24,272 bases of DNA from Apostichopus leukothele (Eukaryota; Echinodermata; Holothuroidea; Aspidochirotida; Stichopodidae): NCBI GenBank assembly GCA_010014835.2, contig JAAAKB020020810.1:1-24272 (forward strand). The letters are read 5' to 3'. A program made the position numbers and the translations under genes. Below, in pieces: positions 18,101-24,272 of this stretch (position 1 is the first letter of the stretch; each line of letters begins with the position of its first letter). The notes below the pieces were generated by a model that saw only the letters and a program-made list of their open reading frames with translations, was not told where the DNA came from and searched no databases.

Positions 18101-20089
18101 ATACACATTTGAAAGTTTTGATAAATCTGGGAAACACATTAAATATGTGCAAACTATGACGTGGAGTGCTGCGTTCATAAAACTTTCTTATTTTAGCCCT
18201 TAATAAATTAACCGCTAATATCAAGCCCACATATATCATTTGAATAATGTGATGTTCCTCTTTTCAAAGAAGACTATAAAATATTTTAAAAAATCGCCTA
18301 AGGCCACAAACCTAAGGAAACAAAGGGATAACATAACAGACAATAAGGTAGCCACTCCCTGTACAGCATCAGTGTGCATAATTAGCTAATGTTTATTCAT
18401 AAACAAACTAGAATTGAGAAAAGACTTGTAAAATGGTCGATCTTCGATGGATTTTTATGAGAGTCAAAGCTATTTTCATGATTTCTATGCCTATTAGAGT
18501 GATTAGGACAATGTGTTCATAGGTGTCTGTAGACCTAATATGAGCAAGAATACAGTGTAATAAGTACCAAATTTTAAAACTGAAAAAGACTGAAGAAATT
18601 TTGGAAATATGAGGTACACCACATTAAATATTTGCAAATGTCTTACAAAATTTGCAATACCTGCTTCAATCCAATACTATATGAAACGAAACAATCAAAC
18701 TTTTGCAAGTCAAATCTATCATATGACAAGGCTCCTTCATTAGTTCTCAGTATCTTAAATATATGTTAAAACCGAGTGAGTACAATGTTACATATAAATG
18801 TTTAATAGAAGAGTAGGCTTACTGCAGGAACTGCCTCCAACTCCCTTTCCTTGGCTTCTCGAAGAATCTGTTCAGCTGTGATCTGCATTTCAGCAGGCAT
18901 CTTGTTTTTCACCTGTAAAATATAGGAAAGAAATTAGTACACACAATTCAGACATTTAACAGACAGTTATTACTGTAACCTCTGTATATGGTTTTAATCC
19001 TCTCAATATTTAGCTTCCATAGACTTATATGGACTTCTTTCTTTTGTACTGTTACAAAAGCAGCTTGGTTCAGCCATGAAGTAAAAGCCAGGTACATAAG
19101 ATCTATTTAACTCAAGACCTGTATAAGGATAAGAATTTTATAAACATAATGACTCCCTGCTTTTATGTGAACAAAAGAGAATGCCTAGCATAACAAAGAA
19201 ACACATGATTGCTAAATCATAATGACCAGCTACGCATGCCAGGGACATTCCACTTAAACTTAAAGGTTGACAAGGATTTGTAAAAAAATATAGTTATTCA
19301 TTTATTGAAATATTGAATGAATCTGGATATGGTACACCGTGACCTTCATTGGATTAATCTTTTTTTTTTTTTATGAAATACTAATAGCCTCCATTAATTT
19401 ATGCTAATTAAACTGAACAAGAGCAGTTTAAGCATCATGAATGTGACATGGAGCTTTTGTGTAGCCTTTACAAGATGAGTTTTATACTGAACTCAAACCA
19501 GGTGGGACATAATGTAAGGAGTTGAGACCCATACCTTACAAAAGTTAAACTTCCATGACTTGCTTAAATTTTCATATTATGCATTCACAAATAATTGTAT
19601 GTCACGTCCGTGAATTTATAGAATGTTTTTCTTTGGCTAAGTTTGTTCAAGGAATGCAATTGCTCTTCTTTTTTTCAATCTCTTACTTCTCACTGTAGTG
19701 TAATGTATTGGAAGAGCAATGAAAAGCCAAGATATTGTGCAAAATTAGAAATTTCTAATAAATTACTTATGTAATTAGCCAATTATGTCACGGATGTGAC
19801 ATTTTGTCACGGACGGGACATTTTTGTGATAATATATACATTTTGTTGCTATATCAGGACGAGTCTATGCCTACATATTTTTAACTACTGATGGACTACA
19901 CTAATCGTTGTTCGCACAACTGGTACCAGACCTTAGTAGTAAGGCAGTGTTGGAACACGTTCTATGTTACCCCAAGTTTGGCTTCACGAGTCAACAATAT
20001 TATAATTGTGATAATTCTCTAAAATATATATTTACCTTCGCGACTTTCGGCATCTTGCTTTTGCCTCCAATTGATGTTATGTTCGCCAT
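9039..20089 (-). CDS. CRNKL1: Crooked neck-like 1, core splicing factor (15 coding exons, complete)
   Basis: Spliced exons (minus): 20089-20036, 18912-18823, 17955-17801, 17087-17004, 16557-16428, 15724-15613, 14673-14495, 13254-13093, 12583-12383, 11996-11856, 11446-11300, 10908-10714, 10252-10097, 9798-9706, 9161-9039. All phases agree and give 673 aa, close to human CRNKL1 (about 687 aa for the core form). The protein is almost wholly HAT (half-a-TPR) helical repeats, with the family's W..Y..E and R.R.IYERA signatures, e.g. [57 protein letters not shown] basic tail PKRVKKRR resembles a nuclear signal. It ends [13 protein letters not shown] and an acidic END. The fly/yeast orthologues (crn/Clf1) are scaffolds in the Prp19-associated complex of the activated spliceosome, in the nucleus. 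Fourteen introns; thirteen are GT-AG and one is AT-AC. No breaks: an active host gene. Confidence 0.97.
9706..9798 (-). CDS. CRNKL1: CRNKL1 exon 14 (aa 603-633)
   Basis: [20 protein letters not shown] then [11 protein letters not shown]; the basic KRVKKRR is a likely nuclear localisation signal. Confidence 0.95.
10097..10252 (-). CDS. CRNKL1: CRNKL1 exon 13 (aa 551-602)
   Basis: [36 protein letters not shown] and LLEAWKDFE: the last HAT repeats. Confidence 0.96.
10714..10908 (-). CDS. CRNKL1: CRNKL1 exon 12 (aa 486-550)
   Basis: [40 protein letters not shown] and RTQHVK. Phase 0; donor GTATGAG. Confidence 0.97.
11300..11446 (-). CDS. CRNKL1: CRNKL1 exon 11 (aa 437-485)
   Basis: [19 protein letters not shown] and [17 protein letters not shown]. 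Phase 0. Confidence 0.97.
11796..11843. repeat. 16-bp tandem repeat, three copies
   Basis: TGTTATATCATTCAAC, TGTTATATAATTCAAA and TGTTATACCATTCAAC are head-to-tail, with a partial fourth copy touching the exon 10 donor region of CRNKL1. Confidence 0.9.
11856..11996 (-). CDS. CRNKL1: CRNKL1 exon 10 (aa 390-436)
   Basis: [20 protein letters not shown], then [19 protein letters not shown]. Ends ARKVL before donor GTATGTATG, which is followed in the intron by a 16-bp tandem repeat (11796-11843). Confidence 0.97.
12383..12583 (-). CDS. CRNKL1: CRNKL1 exon 9 (aa 323-389)
   Basis: [35 protein letters not shown] and [17 protein letters not shown], the most conserved central HAT repeats. Donor GTATTAA. 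Confidence 0.97.
13093..13254 (-). CDS. CRNKL1: CRNKL1 exon 8 (aa 269-322)
   Basis: [37 protein letters not shown] and the KRKFQYEE end. Phase 0 on both sides. Confidence 0.97.
13580..14460. repeat. Minisatellite and degenerate RTAGTG repeats in CRNKL1 intron 7
   Basis: Three adjacent copies of a 134-135-bp unit cover about 14012-14416. Each contains GGTCAACCTATATARTGATGG, then CTGCTGGGTAGTGAAGATAG and GAGTATAGAGATGTAAGTA. The copies are about 95% alike by eye. About 13740-14011 is a degraded version built of short GATAGT/GGTAGTGA words, which suggests the long unit grew from a short one. The right flank is close to the exon 7 donor (about 80 bp). 13580-13739 is ordinary intron sequence. Confidence 0.85.
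14495..14673 (-). CDS. CRNKL1: CRNKL1 exon 7 (aa 209-268)
   Basis: [38 protein letters not shown] and [11 protein letters not shown]. Its 5' end is the AC acceptor; its donor is GTAACT, phase 0. Confidence 0.96.
14674..15612 (-). other. CRNKL1: U12-type AT-AC intron (CRNKL1 intron 6, 939 nt)
   Basis: The 5' end ATATCCTTT (15612-15604) is the exact U12 donor consensus. Near the 3' end TTTCCTTAAC (14694-14685) is the exact U12 branch-site consensus, and its branch A (14686) is 12 nt before the terminal AC (14675-14674). There is no polypyrimidine tract next to the acceptor, as usual for this class. Splicing at these points restores the split Phe codon (T/TT) and gives [16 protein letters not shown], matching the family (YERFVLVHP in human, from memory). 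A GT-AG alternative would hit a stop within two codons of ERYIL. Confidence 0.95.
15613..15724 (-). CDS. CRNKL1: CRNKL1 exon 6 (aa 172-209), ends at a U12 donor
   Basis: [19 protein letters not shown], then [16 protein letters not shown] plus one base of the next codon. There is no GT donor; the exon is followed directly by ATATCCTTT, the U12 AT-AC donor. Confidence 0.95.
16428..16557 (-). CDS. CRNKL1: CRNKL1 exon 5 (aa 128-171)
   Basis: [17 protein letters not shown] and [15 protein letters not shown], then AGARQ. Acceptor CATGTTTCAG; ends phase 0. Confidence 0.97.
17004..17087 (-). CDS. CRNKL1: CRNKL1 exon 4 (aa 100-128)
   Basis: [16 protein letters not shown] and [10 protein letters not shown], one HAT repeat. 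Phase 2 to 2. Confidence 0.97.
17801..17955 (-). CDS. CRNKL1: CRNKL1 exon 3 (aa 49-100)
   Basis: Contains [20 protein letters not shown] and the first HAT helices, [17 protein letters not shown]. Ends in phase 2. Confidence 0.97.
17956..18822. other. CRNKL1 intron 2, no extra gene seen
   Basis: AT-rich. 84- and 78-codon open frames lie on opposite strands at 17949-18239, without domain or splice support. It has the look of old repeat sequence. Confidence 0.3.
18823..18912 (-). CDS. CRNKL1: CRNKL1 exon 2 (aa 19-48)
   Basis: [20 protein letters not shown] then [10 protein letters not shown], near-identical to the human N-terminal segment. Phase 0 on both sides. Confidence 0.97.
18913..20035. 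other. CRNKL1 intron 1 (1,123 nt)
   Basis: AT-rich, with a run of 12 T at 19361-19372 and the TGTCAC inverted-repeat cluster at 19600-19820 described separately. Confidence 0.5.
19600..19820. repeat. Possible small MITE with TGTCACGTCCGTGA ends
   Basis: TGTCACGTCCGTGA (19600-19613) is the near-complement of both TCACGGATGTGACA (19788-19801) and TCACGGACGGGACA (19807-19820), each with one mismatch. TGTCACGGATGTGACA is itself a 6+4+6 palindrome. The 175-bp interior is AT-rich. No clear target duplication was found, so it may be a palindromic motif cluster instead. Confidence 0.4.
20036..20089 (-). CDS. CRNKL1: CRNKL1 exon 1 (aa 1-18)
   Basis: [18 protein letters not shown], phase 0 out, donor GTAAAT. 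The start is set by alignment of KMPKVAK to the family's N-terminal KxPKVAK. The ATG context AAAAATGGCG also resembles a YY1 site. Confidence 0.93.
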
Positions 20090-20440
20090 TTTTATATTCT
20101 GCTGAGTTCCTTCGGTTATATGGGTGAAAAAAGAAAGACCAAAAGGTGATCGATTCCACTGCGTGTGCGACAATACCAACTGCAGTGTTCAAATTGGGAT
20201 TTTACATGTCGCCGCGTCAAAGAGTTTGTAGGTTATCACTCAGTCGATTGCGTAATACAATAGAGTTCTGCCGGGGAAAAACAAACTGGTTCAAAATTGT
20301 CAAGAGACTACACAGCTAATTTTACGGAATCGCACACCTATTATTTTATTTTCTCAACAAGCATTGCCTTGGTCAGATTTTCTTGATTACGTGATGGTGT
20401 TTTGCTGCAATGTTGGTTTTCTATCGAAGTTTTCTGGATA
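20090..20440. promoter_or_regulatory. Shared divergent promoter region, CRNKL1 / FANCL
   Basis: The CRNKL1 start codon (20089, minus) and the FANCL leader (donor at 20507, plus) face away from each other across about 350 bp. No TATA box is convincing. An ACGTGA E-box-like site is at 20389-20394. The region holds both start sites by necessity; their exact positions cannot be read. Confidence 0.55.
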
Positions 20441-20506
20441 ATGGCAACCGATCCAGACTTCTGCATGAGTATCAAGTTGACTAACGACGATGAAAGCTAG
20501 GCCTAG
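20400..20506 (+). other. FANCL: FANCL 5' non-coding exon
   Basis: Ends at a strong donor, CCTAG/GTAAGT. Joined to the exon at 21149 the FANCL frame meets TAG GCC TAG at the end of this exon, so it cannot code for the FANCL N-terminus. It carries two short upstream frames (starts at 20410 and 20441). The 5' limit is unknown. Confidence 0.5.
20410..20500 (+). promoter_or_regulatory. Two overlapping uORFs in the FANCL leader
   Basis: ATG 20410 to TAA 20484 (24 aa, MLVFYRSFLDNG...) and ATG 20441 to TAG 20500 (19 aa, MATDPDFCMSIK...). Whether either is transcribed depends on the start site. Both would precede the FANCL ATG. Confidence 0.35.
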
Positions 20507-21148
20507 GTAAGTTAGAATACCCATAGAAATGCAAGCCTTAGCTTTTTTTTCGAGAGTTTGGCGAACACTTCGGCGATTATTGGAATAATTATTACTAGTC
20601 AACACTGCAGAAGCAATGGGACTTTCAATGGTTTGGCAAATACGAGCTGAAATAATGTTTCGAACAGTGATGGGATGTCACTAGGACTAGGGCTTAATCA
20701 AAGATATTCATAAGCTCATGTCAGGTTGTGATGAATTGGGATCCCTGTAAATTTGACCATCATTCATGGTTGGTATTGTGCTAGCCAACTTTCCAAGTAA
20801 TATTAGTGGGCAACTTTTGAGCCCAGTGATCCCATCTGTTGTCAGTGCAATTGTCTTTTACTTTGCTTCCTCTTCGGGGGAAAATAATACTAGATAAAGT
20901 TGAGCTTGCTCATTTACCTGATTGTTGGTTCAATATAAGCATTGCACCTGTTAAATAAGGGTTGCTTATTCACCAGATTGTAGGTTAAATATGCCGGATG
21001 TGATGCTTATAGTTGTGAATGGATTAATTATGTGTGACTTAGTGTACGTGGTATCAATTTGTTCGATCAGCATTTTTCAATTTTTGTTTTAGCATGTTAA
21101 ACTTTTTCGCATTTGATGAAAGCATTTTTTGTTTTTCCCTTAATACAG
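20507..21148. other. FANCL intron 1
   Basis: AT-rich, ending in GTTTTTCCCTTAATACAG. No other feature seen. Confidence 0.5.
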
Positions 21149-21265
21149 TATCTGGTGCAGCAAAATACAAAAGGAGTAAAGATGGCTGCTATGCATTCCT
21201 TGTTCCCATTGATGCTTCCATTGGACGTAAATCAATTGAAATATGATGGATTTATACAAGTAAAG
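21149..21265 (+). CDS. FANCL: FANCL exon with start codon (aa 1-28)
   Basis: 33 nt of leader then MAAMHSLFPLMLPLDVNQLK and YDGFIQVK. Donor GTGATAAG is moderate; phase 0. Confidence 0.88.
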
Positions 21266-23932
21266 GTGATAAGGAAGTTTCATATTTCAGACCAAAACTA
21301 TTATTTAAAGATAACTGAGTGCTGTTAGGGAAATAACCTTTATGTTGTGTAATAAATGACAGACATTGTCTGAAGTTCTTTTGATGACAAACAATCAAGA
21401 ATGAACAAACTACTAATAGAAAGATTAACTTTAATCAGAGTCATGCCTCTGAGGAAGCTCCTCATCACTTAAGTTAGGGAAAGTAGTTTAAATATGTCTT
21501 CTTTTTTCTCTTTGACATAAGGGGAACTTTGAAGACATTGCCAATGTTAACTTGTTGATAGAGAAGAGCTCTGTACGTCATTAAATGATATAATAATGTG
21601 GTATAATGGCTATATTGGTAGAACATATGAAAGCAAACGGTTACGATCAGTATATACGGTTTAAAACAGCTAATTTGCAAAGGTAGCTTCCTTGAAGATG
21701 ATATTCCCATAAAATGTATTCATAAGGAAAATGATCTTTTAAAGCTGTTGTAAAAAGCTTAAGTTTGCACTTTGGACAACATTTTATTTGAATTTCTAGC
21801 ATAGTTAGTGAAGAGTAACGCGAAGCAGAGCTGGGGGTTAATTAAGGCCACCCACCAAATGGGGATAACCCAAAACAGAAGATGGCAACACTTCTGGGAT
21901 TTTTTCAATCTATTACCTCGTGAGGGTAGTAAGAACAGCCTCAGACCAGATAATTAGCACTAACAGCTACATCCAGAGTGCTCCCGCCAAGGCAACATAC
22001 ATGCAAACCAGCACAACAGTTTTCTTCACCAGGAGTTCTCCAATAAGAGAAACTATTACTTCATTATTTTCGTCTATTATTGGATATTATTTTCGACAGT
22101 TACCAGGTCTCTATGTAGACTCGATTTTGTTCGAGCGTGCAACCTCATCAAGCTCGGTCAGAGAGCGTGTGAACTACCTCCAGTGAAAGTAGTGCAGTTA
22201 TACAATTTTACAGCTCATTGTTGGAGGAATATTCTAGTAAAATAAACCTTTTCCAGCAAAGCTGGTCCGATAACATTGAAATAGGCAGCTCTTCCTTAGA
22301 AACTATGTCAAACCAAAGCTAAAGCCAACAAGTTACATTAAAACTGGGTAACTCGCAGCAATCAGGGGACAACGTTCACATGCGGAGAACTGGGTTTGAA
22401 GTAGTGAGGAGGGTCTACCGCAATTGTCAATTCCCAGACACCCTGCCTAGCTGGATGAGGCGAGGCAAAGGTCTCCACATGCAAATAACAATGAGTGACT
22501 ACTACGTCTAATAACTTACTAAGTAGGTGTGGCCTAATCAGTACACTAGATTAGGAATTATGATAGTACTGATGATGCTTTAACTACACTGTACAAACTG
22601 TAAACATCATGAATAATAACATTATATAGTTTCTTCAATTGAATCTAAAAAGTTTCCAGTAATTCTCAGTAAAATCTGCATATATTTTATGTTGTTGTTG
22701 ATTTTTATCCAGCACATGCAGAAACAAAAATCAGTGAAAATTCTCATATCAGTAAAATCATTTAAAAAAAAATGAAAAAAAAATGAGTTTCTAAGAATAT
22801 CATTAATTACTCTTTGCAAAATGGTTTCCTTTTACACCCAACAGGACAGAGAATTTAGAATGAGAGTCGAAATTCCGAAAGACAAAAGCTTGAAGAACCT
22901 CAGGTGAACTTTTGCTAAATCTTGCATAAGGAATGTTTTGCAGTGTTGTGTGAATGAACAGTATTGATAAAATTGTACCGTACGTACTACTTTTGCAGTG
23001 TTTGAAAGTTGTAGTGTCACATTGATTGCTAGGTGATATTTTGTTAAAATTTTGATTACTTAACATTAAATTGAGAGAAGAAGGACAGAAAAAATCAACG
23101 AAAAGTCCAATTGGAACTTTTTAATTGTCGATTTTAACGTAATAGCCAATCTGTTATTTGTAGGCTAGTTTATTCAACTGATAGAACGACCCCATTGGTG
23201 TACCAAATTCAACTACAATGTAATCTAACCTTGTTGAGTTCCCTAAAAAACTATTATGATTGAGATTTCTTTCAACAAGTGCATTTGTGCTTTTCATGTA
23301 ATATTAAACTCTAATTTTACTGGTGGGCTATGTTTTGATTCTCCTACAGGCTATATGGAGACTGGCAACTGGTTCATCATCTTAGAGGATATGAGGACCT
23401 GGTAAAAACTAGATTACAGTCAGTTCCAGATGTCACTACCTTTATGATTGAACTTCAAAATATTGTGGTAGGTAGTAACAGATTTCTTATTAACTCTTGT
23501 TAACTCTTCATCCTTTATCCTTAGTCAGGTCATTATCATCCTTCAGAACTGATAAGAAAAAGATGCTTCTTTACTCACTCAAAAGGTACAAAATATGCTA
23601 TAATGTGAAGATTTATTCAGGTGAAGCATACTCTTAGTTATTGGTTACATATCCTCAAATCAGATTTGAATCTGTTGTTAAAGCACACTGCATTAAAACT
23701 TCTAATGATTATGGCTTCCCAATGACTAATTGGGTTCAATTAGGATGCCAAATTAACAAATGGACCTCAATCTTCTTTCAAACAGAGTATGTGCATCTGA
23801 TCTTCTCTTTCTTCTCTGTTTACAGCAAAGTACAATAGATTCTTCACAGACTCCTGAGGCTATAATAGAAACATTAGATACATCTGTGTTTCCAAGAGTA
23901 ATTCAAGATATTGATGACATTGGGTGGCACAG
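21182..23932 (+). CDS. FANCL: FANCL, Fanconi anaemia E3 ubiquitin ligase (5' part, runs off the window)
   Basis: Coding exons 21182-21265, 22845-22903, 23350-23467 and 23826-23932 join in phase (0, 2, 0, 2) to give the first 122 residues of about 375. Exon by exon they follow human FANCL (from memory): FPLMLPLDV...YDGFIQVK / DREFRMRVEIPKDKSLKNLR / LYGDWQLVHHLRGYEDLVK...TFMIELQNIV / VFPRVIQDIDDIGWHR. Human has YEGFI, GRDFHLRIVLPED..LKNAR, SWQLRTILSGYHRIV, FMMELKML and FYSSLIEEIGTLGWDK. This covers the N-terminal ELF domain and the start of the central URD domain that binds FANCD2/FANCI; the catalytic RING lies beyond the window. FANCL monoubiquitinates FANCD2-FANCI in the nucleus in cross-link repair. 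The ATG (AAAGATGG) is chosen because in-frame stops lie just upstream in the leader. Confidence 0.92.
21266..22844. other. FANCL intron 2 (1,579 nt), possible repeat at 21800-22490
   Basis: The part around 21800-22490 is less AT-rich than its surroundings. It holds a spaced inverted match (CATGCGGAGA near 22379-22388 and TCTCCACATG near 22472-22481), which suggests an old inserted element. An 88-codon open frame at 21920-22186 shows no domain. I cannot name the family. Confidence 0.3.
22845..22903 (+). CDS. FANCL: FANCL exon (aa 29-48)
   Basis: DREFRMRVEIPKDKSLKNL plus AG of the next Arg. Acceptor TTTACACCCAACAG, donor GTGAAC. Confidence 0.92.
22904..23349. other. FANCL intron 3
   Basis: AT-rich, nothing else recognised. 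Confidence 0.5.
23350..23467 (+). CDS. FANCL: FANCL exon (aa 48-87)
   Basis: LYGDWQLVHHLRGYEDLVK, then RLQSVPDVTTFMIELQNIV. Acceptor TCTCCTACAG; donor GTAGGT. Confidence 0.95.
23468..23825. other. FANCL intron 4
   Basis: AT-rich; acceptor tract CTTCTCTGTTTACAG. The open frame over 23641-23838 runs across the splice site and is not coding. Confidence 0.5.
23826..23932 (+). CDS. FANCL: FANCL exon (aa 88-123)
   Basis: QSTIDSSQTPEAIIETLDTS then VFPRVIQDIDDIGWH; ends phase 2 at GTAATA. The last complete exon in the window. Confidence 0.95.
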
Positions 23933-24272
23933 GTAATATGCTATATACAACATTAGGCATCAGGGAATCTTTTTAACGGTTGTCCGTTTATCAGAGACAA
24001 CAAAATTTCTGTCTGGACAACCAAAAATCATCGTTTGAGGTCATCCGGGCAGACGACTAGTTGTTAACAAAAAATGCATACTGCAGTGTTGCTAAGCAGG
24101 CTAGGCCTATTCTCAAATAGGTAAAATGATAAATTGGTGGCATCCTCCATCAATCTGGAGATATTGCAAGGGGGGGGGGGGGGATGGGGGGAAAGGGGGG
24201 GGGGGTAAATGCCAAAAAGTAATGTATATTTTAACACACATAAAAAGTTTTTTGTAAAGGGAAAAAGTTTGG
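23933..24272. other. FANCL intron 5, with G-run cluster
   Basis: Runs of 14, 6 and 11 G at 24170-24183, 24186-24191 and 24195-24205 could form a G-quadruplex or be a length-variable sequencing trouble spot. A GTTGTCC / GGACAAC inverted pair near 23979 and 24017 hints at an old transposon piece. Confidence 0.5.

Noticed and set aside
23641-23838. 65-codon plus-strand frame before the last FANCL exon
   Set aside because: Intron sequence crossing the acceptor in a frame other than FANCL's.

Overview
This is animal nuclear DNA: AT-rich, with split genes, GT-AG introns of about 0.3-1.6 kb, AATAAA signals and tRNA-derived SINEs. Protein matches are to animal orthologues. Short AGGCCTAGGCC-type words and the repeat style make me favour a marine deuterostome, most likely an echinoderm; the phylum is an inference. 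All exon models come from reading splice sites and phases by eye and from family sequences remembered, not searched. Layout: (1) 1-2000, plus strand: an exon of an endonuclease/exonuclease/phosphatase (CCR4/nocturnin/ANGEL-like) protein with its GDFN motif, plus a probable second exon, flanked by two reverse-oriented tRNA-SINEs; no C-terminal exons were found. (2) 2000-4530: no clear gene, with poly-G/poly-C repeat debris. (3) 4542-5623: a 1,082-bp DNA transposon with perfect 19-bp inverted ends and a perfect 8-bp target duplication. It contains the first coding exon of a THAP zinc-finger protein and looks like an internally deleted P-superfamily element. (4) 6071-8270, plus: a phase-consistent three-exon gene for a 94-aa putative secreted protein of unknown family, with a third SINE in its first intron. 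(5) 8300-20089, minus: complete CRNKL1 (Crooked neck/Clf1), 15 coding exons, 673 aa. Its sixth intron is a textbook U12-type AT-AC intron, so a core component of the splicing machinery itself depends on the minor spliceosome. (6) 20090-24272, plus: the 5' part of FANCL, the Fanconi anaemia E3 ubiquitin ligase, head-to-head with CRNKL1; the window ends after coding exon 4 (transcript exon 5). How the genes relate: CRNKL1 and FANCL are divergent and probably share a promoter of under 400 bp. CRNKL1 and the secreted-protein gene converge tail-to-tail with polyadenylation signals about 55 bp apart. The genes are functionally unrelated (splicing, DNA cross-link repair, secreted peptide, RNA or nucleotide hydrolysis), as is normal for animal gene order. 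The strongest unusual items are the U12 AT-AC intron, the THAP-exon-carrying transposon with its terminal palindrome and promoter-like end, and the orphan secreted protein.
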